From assembly GCA_027486895.1 (NCBI GenBank), contig JAIXOE010000010.1, forward strand, positions 1 through 64,000: 64,000 nt of DNA, read 5' to 3'. Within the stretch, counting starts at the first letter, position 1; each line of letters starts with the position of its first letter. Shown piece after piece: positions 18,754-27,265 of this stretch. The DNA is from Sphingomonadales bacterium (GTDB lineage Bacteria > Pseudomonadota > Alphaproteobacteria > Sphingomonadales > Sphingomonadaceae). The position numbers were made by a program, and so were the translations under genes. The notes under the pieces were generated by a model, which saw only the letters and a list, made by a program, of their open reading frames with translations, did not search any database and had not been told where the DNA came from.

Positions 18754-20055
18754 TCAAAGGACATATTTGGACAGGTCGGTGTCTTTTGCGATGCCCGAGA
18801 GCTGCTTGCTGACATAGTCCGCATCGATCACGATTACGTCGCCTTTGCGGTCTTCCGCATGGAAGCTGATATCTTCGAGCAGCTTTTCCATAACCGTTTG
18901 TAGGCGCCGGGCGCCGATATTTTCCACCGTTGAATTTACGTCCACCGCAATGCGCGCGATGGCATCAATCGCATCGTCACTAAATTCGAGCGACACCTCT
19001 TCCGTAGCCAGCAACGCTGTATATTGTTGTGGCAAATTGGCGCGGGTTTCGGAGAGAATACGGACAAAATCGGCGTGCTCCAATGCGCGCAACTCAACGC
19101 GGATGGGCAGACGACCCTGCAATTCAGGTAGCATATCGCTTGGCTTGGAAATGTGGAACGCACCCGATGCGATGAACAGTACATGGTCCGTTTTCATTGG
19201 GCCATATTTCGTGGCGACGGTGGTGCCTTCGATGAGCGGCAGCAGGTCACGCTGGACGCCCTCACGACTGACTGAACCGCCGCGCACATCGGAAACGGCA
19301 ATCTTGTCGATTTCGTCCAGAAAGACGATGCCATTGGCTTCCGCGTCCGCCAAAGCTACGCGGTTGACGTCGTCCTGGTCGAGGCGCTTCTCGGATTCTT
19401 CCTCCACCAGCTTGATCCAAGCGTCGGGGACTTTCATTTTACGGCGTTTCAGATTGTCTTTGCCAAAGGCTTTGCCCATCATCTCGCCAAGGTTGATCAT
19501 GCCAACATTGCCGCCCATGCCGGGAATTTCCATCGGCGTAGTTGGGCTGTCAGATACTTCAATCTCGATTTCGACATCGTCCATGTGCCGGTCACGTATG
19601 CGTTGCCGGAATGCCTCGCGTGTGGCTTCGCTTGCGGTGTCGCCAGCAAGTGGCTTCAGGATTCGTTCCATCGCAGCGGCCTCAGCGGCCTCGCGTACAT
19701 GTTCGCGGCGGCGTTCTTTCTCAAGGCGCACAGCCTCTTCAGCTAGGTCACGGGCAATCTGCTCAACATCGCGGCCGACATAGCCAACTTCAGTGAACTT
19801 GGTGGCTTCCACCTTGATAAATGGGGCATCCGCAAGCTTGGCAAGACGGCGGGATATTTCGGTCTTGCCGCAACCCGTGGGGCCAATCATCAAAATGTTT
19901 TTTGGCGTCACTTCGTCGCGCAAATCCGCACCAAGGCGTTGGCGGCGCCAGCGATTGCGCAGTGCGACCGCAACGGCACGTTTTGCGTCGGCTTGGCCAA
20001 TAATATGTTCGTCGAGAGCAGCCACAATGGCTTTAGGGGTGAGAGCGTTTTTCAT
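18754..20055 (-). CDS. hslU: HslU, ATPase subunit of the HslUV protease
   Basis: AAA+ unfoldase that feeds proteins into HslV. The 433-residue product has Walker [10 protein letters not shown] near residue 58, the pore loop GYVGRD, Walker [11 protein letters not shown], sensor [11 protein letters not shown] region and the C-terminal tail ending DLSKYVL, which docks into HslV. The intermediate (I) domain spans roughly residues 105-235. It follows hslV on the minus strand after 47 bases, so the pair forms an operon; the family is a heat-shock regulon member. Confidence 0.98.
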   Translation of the reverse strand: MKNALTPKAIVAALDEHIIGQADAKRAVAVALRNRWRRQRLGADLRDEVTPKNILMIGPTGCGKTEISRRLAKLADAPFIKVEATKFTEVGYVGRDVEQIARDLAEEAVRLEKERRREHVREAAEAAAMERILKPLAGDTASEATREAFRQRIRDRHMDDVEIEIEVSDSPTTPMEIPGMGGNVGMINLGEMMGKAFGKDNLKRRKMKVPDAWIKLVEEESEKRLDQDDVNRVALADAEANGIVFLDEIDKIAVSDVRGGSVSREGVQRDLLPLIEGTTVATKYGPMKTDHVLFIASGAFHISKPSDMLPELQGRLPIRVELRALEHADFVRILSETRANLPQQYTALLATEEVSLEFSDDAIDAIARIAVDVNSTVENIGARRLQTVMEKLLEDISFHAEDRKGDVIVIDADYVSKQLSGIAKDTDLSKYVL

Positions 20056-20102
20056 TGCTGCCTAGATGGGAAGTTGCTGGAGCCGTTCAAGTGACTGACG
20101 AT

Positions 20103-20669
20103 TTACTCTGCGCTGTCCAAAGTCTCGACGGTCAGCTGGTCATTGGTATACACACAGATTTCCGCAGCGATTTTCATGGCATGGCGCGCCATTTTTTCGG
20201 CGTCTGCCTCATATTCTGCAAGTGCACGTGCCGCCGATAAAGCATAATTCCCACCAGACCCAATGGCTGCGATGCCATCATTTGGCTCAAGCACATCGCC
20301 ATTGCCGGTGAGGATTAACGTCACGTCCTTGTCCGCGACAATCATCATGGCTTCCAAATTGCGCAGATATTTATCGGTGCGCCAGTCTTTCGCCAGTTCG
20401 ACTGCTGCGCGCATCAATTGACCGCGATGCTGCTCAAGCTTGCGCTCAAGTCGTTCGAACAGTGTGAATGCATCGGCAGTGGCCCCGGCGAAGCCACCAA
20501 TGACGGAACCATCATGTAACTGGCGGACCTTCTTGGCATTGGGCTTCATGACCGTTTGCCCCATCGAGACCTGGCCATCGCCAGCAATGACGACTTTACC
20601 GTTTTTGCGAACGGACAATATGGTAGTGCCGTACCAAGTGGACGGATTTCCGTGAGAGTGATTTTCCAT
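20103..20669 (-). CDS. hslV: HslV, peptidase subunit of the HslUV protease
   Basis: Threonine peptidase that forms two hexameric rings. From the ATG at 20669 the product is 188 residues, with a short propeptide-like stretch ([14 protein letters not shown]) before the active Thr of [20 protein letters not shown]. The [18 protein letters not shown] and [16 protein letters not shown] motifs are conserved. No Shine-Dalgarno precedes the ATG. A sigma-32-like promoter ends only a few bases before it, which suggests a leaderless message. A longer N-terminus from 20705 would start inside that promoter. Confidence 0.97.
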   Translation of the reverse strand: MENHSHGNPSTWYGTTILSVRKNGKVVIAGDGQVSMGQTVMKPNAKKVRQLHDGSVIGGFAGATADAFTLFERLERKLEQHRGQLMRAAVELAKDWRTDKYLRNLEAMMIVADKDVTLILTGNGDVLEPNDGIAAIGSGGNYALSAARALAEYEADAEKMARHAMKIAAEICVYTNDQLTVETLDSAE

Positions 20670-20677
20670 GCCCGTGG

Positions 20678-20708
20678 ATATGGGTGGACTGACGCCAAAG
20701 CGCAAGAG
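20678..20708 (-). promoter_or_regulatory. Candidate sigma-32 heat-shock promoter of hslVU
   Basis: On the minus strand CTCTTGCG (20708-20701) is followed after about 15 bases by ACCCATAT (20685-20678). This resembles the CTTGAA / CCCCATNT pattern of heat-shock promoters with suitable spacing. The expected start of transcription, about 20671, nearly coincides with the hslV ATG at 20669. The -35 part is imperfect and no experiment supports it. Confidence 0.4.
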
Positions 20709-20713
20709 TGGGC

Positions 20714-21718
20714 TCAGGCGGTTTGGATATCCGTCAGGCGGCGTTCCCAGGCGAGCGCATGTTGAACAATCTGGTCGAGGTCGTCATAGCGCGGCTGCCA
20801 ACCAAAGCGATCCTTGATGGCTGCGTTGTCAGAAATCAGCGAGTCAGGATCGCCTGCGCGCCGGCCCTCCATCTTGCGGTCTAATCTGTTGTTGGTCACG
20901 CGGTCGACGGCATCCAAGACCTGCATGACCGAATAACCGTGGCCGTATCCGCAATTGAGCGTGTGGCTTCGTGTTGGGTCAGCCACCAATGCTTCAAGTG
21001 CAATTACATGCGCCGCAGCAAGGTCGCTGACATGGATGTAGTCGCGGACACCGGTCCCGTCTTCGGTGGCATAGTCAGTGCCGAAAACGCTCACGCTTTC
21101 ACGTTTGCCGAGGGCAGCTTCCACAGCGATTTTTAGCAGGTGCGTTGCGCCAACCGTTGACTGTCCCGTGCGCGCAAGCGGATCGGCACCTGCGACATTA
21201 AAGTAACGCAGTGCGCAATAGTTGAAGTCATGTGCTGCCGCGACATCGCGCAACATCATTTCCGTCATCAATTTCGATGTTCCATACGGATTGATGGGCT
21301 GTGTTGCCATATCTTCCCGCACTGGGCTGGTTTCGGGAATGCCATAGGTCGCAGCGGTCGACGAAAAAATCATATGTTTGACGCCGGTCGAGATGGCGGT
21401 TTCAATTAAACTACGGCTTTTTACAGTATTATTATTGTAATATTTAAGCGGGTTCTCAACAGATTCGGGTACAACCACTGATCCAGCGAAGTGCATGATC
21501 GCGTCGATACGTTCATCGCGGATTATACGTTCAACCAAATCAGAATCGCTGATGTCACCATCATAAAATTTGGCTGCGTCGGCCACGGCCCAGCGGAAAC
21601 CCGTTACCAGATTATCGATAACAACGGGGTGGTGGCCGGCATCAATCAAAGCGAGCACGGCATGGCTGCCAATATATCCAGCGCCACCGGTTACCAAGAC
21701 ATTCAGCTTTTGTGCCAT
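20714..21718 (-). CDS. galE: UDP-glucose 4-epimerase
   Basis: Interconverts UDP-glucose and UDP-galactose with bound NAD, supplying galactose for surface polysaccharides. The 334-residue product has the Rossmann loop [13 protein letters not shown] near residue 9, the SSTAATYG serine motif, the catalytic YGTSK pair (YxxxK), and the typical RYFNVAGAD and [14 protein letters not shown] segments. Length is normal for GalE. It lies upstream of hslV on the same strand with 44 bases between, but the two functions are unrelated and hslV seems to have its own promoter. Confidence 0.96.
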   Translation of the reverse strand: MAQKLNVLVTGGAGYIGSHAVLALIDAGHHPVVIDNLVTGFRWAVADAAKFYDGDISDSDLVERIIRDERIDAIMHFAGSVVVPESVENPLKYYNNNTVKSRSLIETAISTGVKHMIFSSTAATYGIPETSPVREDMATQPINPYGTSKLMTEMMLRDVAAAHDFNYCALRYFNVAGADPLARTGQSTVGATHLLKIAVEAALGKRESVSVFGTDYATEDGTGVRDYIHVSDLAAAHVIALEALVADPTRSHTLNCGYGHGYSVMQVLDAVDRVTNNRLDRKMEGRRAGDPDSLISDNAAIKDRFGWQPRYDDLDQIVQHALAWERRLTDIQTA

Positions 21719-21785
21719 GATCGCATTTCCCGTTATTGTTCTTGCCTAAACCGGCAGATTCAGTGTCAGTTAACGTTCGGAATCA

Positions 21786-21814
21786 AAAAAAAGGCGACCC
21801 TAAGGCCGCCTTTT
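21786..21814 (-). terminator. Intrinsic terminator after the 85-aa membrane protein gene
   Basis: AAAAGGCG pairs with CGCCTTTT, and after one mismatch two more pairs close a CTAA loop. On the minus strand the stem is followed by a run of eight U, as needed to end the gene whose stop is at 21837. A shorter U run exists on the plus strand too. Confidence 0.8.
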
Positions 21815-21836
21815 CGGAAATTATTTCCTGAAGAAA

Positions 21837-22094
21837 TCAGGGGCTGGTTGGCGCGTTGTCGTCGTTGCCAGCTGCGATAACGATACCGCCGATGACAGCA
21901 ACAGCAGCCAGAACAGCAACGATAACGCCGCTTCCGCCACCGAGCTTGTTTTCTTCCTTAGTGTTCGCGCCAACGCGCTTTACCTTGGAAGCGCCAACTG
22001 CCTTTGCAGCAGGCGAAAGGGATTGTGCCATTACAGGGGCGCTTACAAGCGAAGCGGCCGCGATAGCAGCGAGAGATAACTTACCGAAACGCAT
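21837..22094 (-). CDS. Exported or membrane protein with signal peptide (85 aa)
   Basis: An 85-residue unknown starting MRFGKLSLAAIAAASLVSAP with a cleavable signal (VMAQ), a basic middle (AVGASKVKRVGANTKEENKL), a hydrophobic glycine/alanine/valine helix (GVIVAVLAAVAVIGGIVIAA) and a short acidic end. AAGGAG lies 7 bases before the ATG at 22094, which decides against an earlier start. The layout, signal plus a single C-terminal helix, is common in sphingomonads with no assigned role. The upstream 208 bases up to the nitrilase gene contain no other gene but do contain the palindrome CTTGAATTTTCAAG at 22153-22166. Confidence 0.7.
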   Translation of the reverse strand: MRFGKLSLAAIAAASLVSAPVMAQSLSPAAKAVGASKVKRVGANTKEENKLGGGSGVIVAVLAAVAVIGGIVIAAGNDDNAPTSP

Positions 22095-22302
22095 TATTGT
22101 GCTCCTTTTTTGCGAAGTGCGTTGCACTCCGAATGGACATCTACACAGTCTACTTGAATTTTCAAGCTTTGAATCGCTCCAATCTTTAAATTGTCTCTAT
22201 TTTTCGGACTGTTGCATTTTTCATACAATACTGCGAACCACTCTGGATGGATAGGCTTCTTCCACACCACGTTACATTTGTTTACGGTAATGGCGGTATC
22301 GC

Positions 22303-23130
22303 GTGCGTATAGCAGTGCACCAGATGACGAGCCGTGTTTTACCAGCGACGAACGTTGCCGACATGATTGGCGCTATTGAAGCTGCGGCCGCTGGTGGCGC
22401 GGTCATGTATTTCGCCCCAGAGATGTCGATTATGGTCAATCGTAAGCGTGAAGAGGCCAGATTGCACATCTCTAGCGAGGCGCAGACCGAATCGATTGAA
22501 CGAATCGCTCAAGTCGCATCTCGGAATAAGATATGGGTCCACCTGGGATCTGTTCCCGTGGTGCATGATGATGGACAACAACTTGCAAATCGTAGCATCA
22601 TTATTTCAGCTGATGGGAAGATCGTTGCACGCTACGACAAAATCCACTTGTTTGATGTTGACTTGAAAACAGGTGAAAGCTGGCGCGAATCTTCCTCCTA
22701 TGTCGGCGGGAAAAGCCCCGTAATCGTGCACACGCCATTGGGAAAAATGGGGTTGGCGGTGTGTTACGATATGCGTTTCCCCGACCTTTTCAGCACATAC
22801 GTAAAAGCTGGCGTGGATATTATAACGCTTCCATCGGCTTTTACGGTGCCCACCGGGACCGCGCATTGGCATACGCTTCTGCGTGCTCGGGCGATTGAGA
22901 GCGAATGTTTCGTTATCGCAGCAGCACAATGTGGTTTGCACGAAGATGGCCGCGAGACTTACGGGCATTCACTTGTGGTCGATCCTTGGGGCGCGGTCAT
23001 CCTTGACATGGAAAGCACATCTGGGCTCGCTTTCGTTGATCTAAATCTAGATAAAATTGCGGACGTACGGCAGCAAATTCCCGTGCATCAAAACCGCCGC
23101 GCCATCGCCGAGCCCCGTATTTATGAATAA
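22303..23130 (+). CDS. Carbon-nitrogen hydrolase (nitrilase superfamily, Nit-like)
   Basis: A 275-residue hydrolase with the Glu-Lys-Cys triad: Glu in MYFAPEMSIM, Lys in ARYDKIHLFDVDL and Cys in GLAVCYDMRFPDLF. These segments are those of Nit1/Nit2-type amidases, which repair deaminated glutathione or hydrolyse omega-amides; I infer this role from similarity. It starts at a GTG (22303). A second, shorter start is not obvious. In related genomes this gene often sits near glutaredoxin genes, but none is seen here. A small membrane protein gene follows at once. Confidence 0.9.
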   Translation: MRIAVHQMTSRVLPATNVADMIGAIEAAAAGGAVMYFAPEMSIMVNRKREEARLHISSEAQTESIERIAQVASRNKIWVHLGSVPVVHDDGQQLANRSIIISADGKIVARYDKIHLFDVDLKTGESWRESSSYVGGKSPVIVHTPLGKMGLAVCYDMRFPDLFSTYVKAGVDIITLPSAFTVPTGTAHWHTLLRARAIESECFVIAAAQCGLHEDGRETYGHSLVVDPWGAVILDMESTSGLAFVDLNLDKIADVRQQIPVHQNRRAIAEPRIYE

Positions 23131-23151
23131 AACGACCGCAAGCATTTCACG

Positions 23152-23367
23152 GTGAGCAGCTTTACCGTGATGAATTGGCAAGACCATTTTTGGGCAGGAT
23201 TGTCCGTGGCATCGGCATTACTCGTGTTGATTAGCAGTATTGCTGATCGACGGCGTCATAGACGCACAAAACTCGACCAGGTTGGTATAATGCCGTGGAC
23301 GGCGATTACAGTCTTTTCTGTGCTTATTACTGTATTGGCAGCAGCATTGGCGATTAAGGGGTTTTAG
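23152..23367 (+). CDS. Small two-span membrane protein
   Basis: A 71-residue protein with two membrane helices (WAGLSVASALLVLISSIA and AITVFSVLITVLAAALAI) joined by a basic loop (DRRRHRRTKLDQVG). By the positive-inside rule the loop is cytoplasmic. Start is GTG at 23152, or the ATG at 23170, neither with a clear Shine-Dalgarno. It lies 21 bases after the hydrolase and its TAG overlaps the stop of convergent cpaF by four bases. Role unknown. Confidence 0.55.
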   Translation: MSSFTVMNWQDHFWAGLSVASALLVLISSIADRRRHRRTKLDQVGIMPWTAITVFSVLITVLAAALAIKGF

Positions 23368-24920
23368 CCGAGACAAGCCTCAAGGAACGGCTGGTCAAAT
23401 CCGAACTGGCGTGCCTTTTCCAGCGTATATGGACGAACACCACCTGCGACCCATTCACCATTGATTTTGCCGTCTGCATCTTCGTCGCGATATTCAAATT
23501 TGAACAGATCCTGCGTGACAATGACGTCGCCTTCCATCCCGATTACTTCAGTAATCTGGGTGGTACGACGCGAACCATCGCGCAGACGCTTCACCTGAAC
23601 GATGAGGTCGACGGATTCCGCGATTTGCCGCGAAATGGCCTCCTTGGGTATTTTGACGTCGCCCATGAGGATCATGTTTTCCATACGACCCAAACATTCA
23701 CGCGGATTGTTGGCGTGTAATGTACACATGGAGCCATCATGGCCGGTGTTCATTGCGGCGAGGAGGTCGAAACACTCAGCGCCACGAATTTCGCCCAGGA
23801 TAATCCGGTCGGGGCGCATACGAAGTGCGTTCTTCACAAGGTCGCCGATGGTAATCGCGCCTTCGCCCTCCAAATTTGGCGGCCGTGTTTCAAGCGGAAG
23901 CCAGTGCGGCTGTTGAAGCCGAAGTTCGGCGGCATCTTCAATCGTCAAAACGCGCTCGCCGGGGTCAATCATTTTGGACAAGGCGTTCAGCATGGTGGTT
24001 TTACCCGAACCTGTGCCGCCCGAAATGACAATGTTCATCCGGCTTGCGCCAGCGATCTTCAATGCGGTTGCCATCGGTTCGCTCATCGAACCAAAGCCCT
24101 TCAACATGTCGATCGTGATCGGCTTTTCGGAAAATTTACGAATTGAGATGGCTGTGCCGCGCAAAGAGAGCGGGGGCACAATGACGTTCACACGGCTGCC
24201 ATCTTTCAGTCGAGCATCGGCCAAAGGCGTCGTTTGATCGACGCGACGACCGACTTGGTTCACGATGCGCTGCGCGATCTGGAACAAATGCTCCTCGTCA
24301 CGAAACTGGATCGGCGCAATCTGGAGCTTGCCCTTCTTTTCAATGTAGGTCTGCAACGGGCCGTTGACCATGATATCGGAAATGTCGGGATCACTCAGCA
24401 ACTCTTCCAACGGGCCAAAGCCAAGCAATTCGTCGACCAGCACTTTTTCCAAAGCAAACTGTTCACGGCGGTTCAGCGTCAACTTGAGTTCGGCCAACAC
24501 TTCGAGGATGATTGGGCGAAACTCTTCGGTCAGTTCTTCTTTGTTGAGCGATGCGGCCGCTTCAGGGTCAACACGTTCCAAAAGACGCGGCAACACCTGT
24601 TCTTTGATTTTATGTACCGAAGCTTCAAAGCCTTGGGGACCTTCATCGACTGGTGCTGCGTTGTTTGCACGGTCTGACAAGCGCGACATGGCTTCTTGCA
24701 TTACGGTCTGGGGACCGCCGCTAATGCCGCCGCCAGGTAACTCGACGGACTCAATCGGCGGAAATTGTTCACCTCCGCCCGTCGGTTGCGTGTAATCGGG
24801 CTGCGGTGGCGGAGCGGCTGGCTGCTGTGACAGCGACGCGCCACCGCCCGTCATAGGACGCGCTACGCCAAATGATGGACGCCCCGCAGACAAGCCTGGT
24901 TTTTTCCCAAATGCGCTCAC
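23364..24920 (-). CDS. cpaF: CpaF/TadA-type secretion ATPase
   Basis: Hexameric ATPase that drives Tad (Flp) pilus assembly at the inner membrane. The 518-residue product has a Pro/Gln-rich N-terminus, the N-terminal domain (LLERVDPEAAASLNKEELTE), then Walker A ISGGTGSGKTTMLNALSKMI, the Asp box, ILGEIRGAECFDLLAAMNTG (Walker B) and the His box TGHDGSMCTLHAN. I placed the start at the GTG at 24920 because GGAGCGGGA precedes it and SAFGKKPGL is the usual N-terminus; the open frame runs to 25091 without support. No other tad/cpa gene is in the window, so it is detached from its locus or the locus is split. Confidence 0.93.
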   Translation of the reverse strand: MSAFGKKPGLSAGRPSFGVARPMTGGGASLSQQPAAPPPQPDYTQPTGGGEQFPPIESVELPGGGISGGPQTVMQEAMSRLSDRANNAAPVDEGPQGFEASVHKIKEQVLPRLLERVDPEAAASLNKEELTEEFRPIILEVLAELKLTLNRREQFALEKVLVDELLGFGPLEELLSDPDISDIMVNGPLQTYIEKKGKLQIAPIQFRDEEHLFQIAQRIVNQVGRRVDQTTPLADARLKDGSRVNVIVPPLSLRGTAISIRKFSEKPITIDMLKGFGSMSEPMATALKIAGASRMNIVISGGTGSGKTTMLNALSKMIDPGERVLTIEDAAELRLQQPHWLPLETRPPNLEGEGAITIGDLVKNALRMRPDRIILGEIRGAECFDLLAAMNTGHDGSMCTLHANNPRECLGRMENMILMGDVKIPKEAISRQIAESVDLIVQVKRLRDGSRRTTQITEVIGMEGDVIVTQDLFKFEYRDEDADGKINGEWVAGGVRPYTLEKARQFGFDQPFLEACLG

Positions 24921-25085
24921 GCTATCCCGCTCCGATGATCCATGGTTTAAGGATTTTGGTGCTACCGACAAATGGTGAATAAATTGGTAACGCTCGGCAT
25001 CGGGTGCGTTGCGACACAGAGATTCCTGCGGCTTTCCATTGCCGGCAAACACTTTTAAGGGGGCGCGGTAATCGAAGGAAATCCA

Positions 25086-25967
25086 GTGCATAAATCGTCG
25101 GCCCGATCGGGTCTTTTATACGCCGTTTGCGGCTTCGCTCTGTTGTCACTGGGCGATGCGGTCATTAAGTCGATTGCTGGTGCATGGCCGGGTACTGCCG
25201 TGGCAGCATTGCGCTATTCGATTGGTGCGGTGGGACTGGGTACATTGTTGTACCTTAAAGAGGGCAGACAGGGCTTTGTTGTGCCCATGCCCAAAGTCCA
25301 GATCCTTCGCGGATTTGCGGTCGCTATGGCGACCATCTGCTTTTTCTCATCGATCTTTGTCATGCCATTGGCTGAAGCCACCGCAATTGGTTTCACCAGC
25401 CCCATGATCACGGCAGTTTTAAGTGCCATTTTTCTACATGAACGCACCAATATGGCCAAATGGGCGGCCACGCTTATCGCGTTCGGCGGGGTCCTTCTCA
25501 TCATGCGGCCCAATGTTGCGGAACTGGGTTGGGTCGCTTTGTTGCCCCTCGGTGCGGCCATGTCCATGGCGCTTTTGATGATTGGCAACCGGGCCGTGGC
25601 CGGAGCAGGTTCCCCGATTTTGATGCAATTTCTGGTCGCGTCGCTCGCTGTGCCATTCATATTCACCGCAGCGGTTTTGGGCCATTTTTCGGGCGTTCAG
25701 GCGTTACATATCGGAATACCGGATTGGACCATCGTGGCGCGATGTGCCGTCGTGGCGGTCACCGCAAGCTTTGCACACTGGTTGATCTTTATGGCGACCA
25801 CCCGCGCGTCGGCCGCCGACATCGCGCCAATGACGTATGTCCAATTGTTGACGGCGCTCGTGCTGGGCATATTCATTTTCGGTGATTGGCCAGACATGAC
25901 ATCGCTTGCCGGGTCCGCGATTATCATCGCCAGCGGACTGCTTCTGTGGCGCAAGTCGAGATCGTAA
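25086..25967 (+). CDS. EamA-family (DMT) transporter
   Basis: A 293-residue membrane protein with ten hydrophobic helices in two EamA repeats, e.g. LLYAVCGFALLSLGDAVIKS first and ADIAPMTYVQLLTALVLGIF near the end. Members of this drug/metabolite superfamily usually export small metabolites or amino acids; the substrate cannot be read from sequence. GTG at 25086 has an AAGGA Shine-Dalgarno. The neighbouring cpaF is divergent and has no clear link. Confidence 0.9.
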   Translation: MHKSSARSGLLYAVCGFALLSLGDAVIKSIAGAWPGTAVAALRYSIGAVGLGTLLYLKEGRQGFVVPMPKVQILRGFAVAMATICFFSSIFVMPLAEATAIGFTSPMITAVLSAIFLHERTNMAKWAATLIAFGGVLLIMRPNVAELGWVALLPLGAAMSMALLMIGNRAVAGAGSPILMQFLVASLAVPFIFTAAVLGHFSGVQALHIGIPDWTIVARCAVVAVTASFAHWLIFMATTRASAADIAPMTYVQLLTALVLGIFIFGDWPDMTSLAGSAIIIASGLLLWRKSRS

Positions 25968-26062
25968 AAGTTTACCAGATGTTCATGGTGCATTTCGGAA
26001 GAAAATGGTGTAATCTGAGATCCACAGGGCAGTTGTTTTCTTTGGTGTTGAGGAGAGTCTCG

Positions 26063-26362
26063 ATGCGGATCAAATTTTTTGTCTTAGTCACTGGTTTGTT
26101 GCTTTCGTCGCCAACAAATGCCCAAACATATAATGGCTTCGTCGCTGAACCTTCATATGATTTCAGCAATACAACCATGTCTTGGGCCTATGGGATGGAC
26201 AAAAGCTACAGCGCAGCCAAGGTATTGGCGCGGTTGCGTGAACTTTGCAGCAGCAGTCGCAATCATGACCAATATTACTGTGCCCGCGGGATGAAGGTTC
26301 TTAAAAAAGCGCATGCGGAGTATCAACTGCGCCTGGCAGCAAGGGCGGCGGCCGCTCAATAG
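26063..26362 (+). CDS. Small secreted protein of unknown function
   Basis: A 99-residue product with a clear signal peptide (MRIKFFVLVTGLLLSSPTNA, cleavage before QTYN). The mature part has two cysteines (LRELCSSSRN and DQYYCARGM) that may form a disulfide and ends in a helical, Ala-rich tail. GGAGAG sits before the ATG at 26063, which decides the start. I do not recognise the family. The following 202 bases up to 26564 show no gene. Confidence 0.65.
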   Translation: MRIKFFVLVTGLLLSSPTNAQTYNGFVAEPSYDFSNTTMSWAYGMDKSYSAAKVLARLRELCSSSRNHDQYYCARGMKVLKKAHAEYQLRLAARAAAAQ

Positions 26363-26564
26363 CCAGAACCCAAGACGTGGCGTCCAGCTTGTGCGCACGC
26401 GGTTGACGCAGCTATTCCCTAGGTACGTCTGGTTACGATCATCTCCGACACGGTGAAGGCTCCGTTTTTCCAGTGGGTAGCCATCGCCCTGCATTAGGGA
26501 GGTCAACGTTCAGAAATTGTTGAAACTTCAGTCGTATACGCGGGCGTAACGACAGGAGTGTGCA

Positions 26565-27227
26565 TTGCCCGATATCGTAAGTCTGAAGTTGTTGGGCGTC
26601 GCAGGTGCGTTGTCTTACGCGGCTGCCCGGTTTGCCACAAAAGCGGGCATTATCGGTTACCGCCGCTATATTCTGGTTTCAGTGCCGGTTTCCGGAATGC
26701 CCGACATGCCACGTGGCTTTTCAACACGGCCGCTGGCTGCCAATGAACTGCGCGCGCATGTCATCGACGTACCCGAGGCCACGCAGAACGATCGCTTTGC
26801 GCAAGGGCTAACCTGCTTGGGCGCATTTAACCCAAAGGGTGCGCTGGTCGGCGTTACATGGGTCGGAGCATCTGACTTTACAGACAGCGAAATCCATGTC
26901 CGTTTTGCTTTGCCCCGTAATGCGGGTTGGGATTGCGGACTTTGGATTGCACCGCGCTATCGCTTGGGTCGCGCTTTTGCGGCATTATGGTCCGGCACCG
27001 CTGACTGGATGCATGAAAACAGATGCGATCGCTCGATCAGTTGGATCGCAGATTATAACTTACCGTCTTTGCTGTCGCACCGCAGAATGGGTGCCGATAC
27101 TATTGCATATCTCACGGCTTTCCGATTTTTGAGGTGGCAATATGTCGCACAGGGAAAGCCAAGATTGCTGCGCGTGGATGCACGCTATCCCGCAAAGCTC
27201 GACCTCAATAGCATCGCTGCAAATTAG
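26565..27227 (+). CDS. GNAT-like acyltransferase
   Basis: A 220-residue protein that looks like a GNAT-fold enzyme. The CoA-binding loop is suggested by GLWIAPRYRLGRAFAALWSG, and the end of the fold by NLPSLLSHRRMGADTIAYL. The N-terminal 30 residues (VSLKLLGVAGALSYAAARFA) are hydrophobic and could lie on the membrane. The start is a TTG, chosen because AGGAG lies 6 bases upstream and no ATG is placed as well. It ends 38 bases before polA on the same strand. Acceptor unknown. Confidence 0.6.
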   Translation: MPDIVSLKLLGVAGALSYAAARFATKAGIIGYRRYILVSVPVSGMPDMPRGFSTRPLAANELRAHVIDVPEATQNDRFAQGLTCLGAFNPKGALVGVTWVGASDFTDSEIHVRFALPRNAGWDCGLWIAPRYRLGRAFAALWSGTADWMHENRCDRSISWIADYNLPSLLSHRRMGADTIAYLTAFRFLRWQYVAQGKPRLLRVDARYPAKLDLNSIAAN

Positions 27228-27265
27228 GAAAAGACTTGGTCAAAACGGGCTGCTATCGCACCGCC

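Noticed and set aside
22153-22166. CTTGAATTTTCAAG palindrome as an operator
   Set aside because: AT-rich and short, no second copy; mentioned only with the neighbouring gene.
26363-26564. Possible RNA gene in the 202-base gap
   Set aside because: I found no cloverleaf, no T-loop sequence and no clear strong fold.
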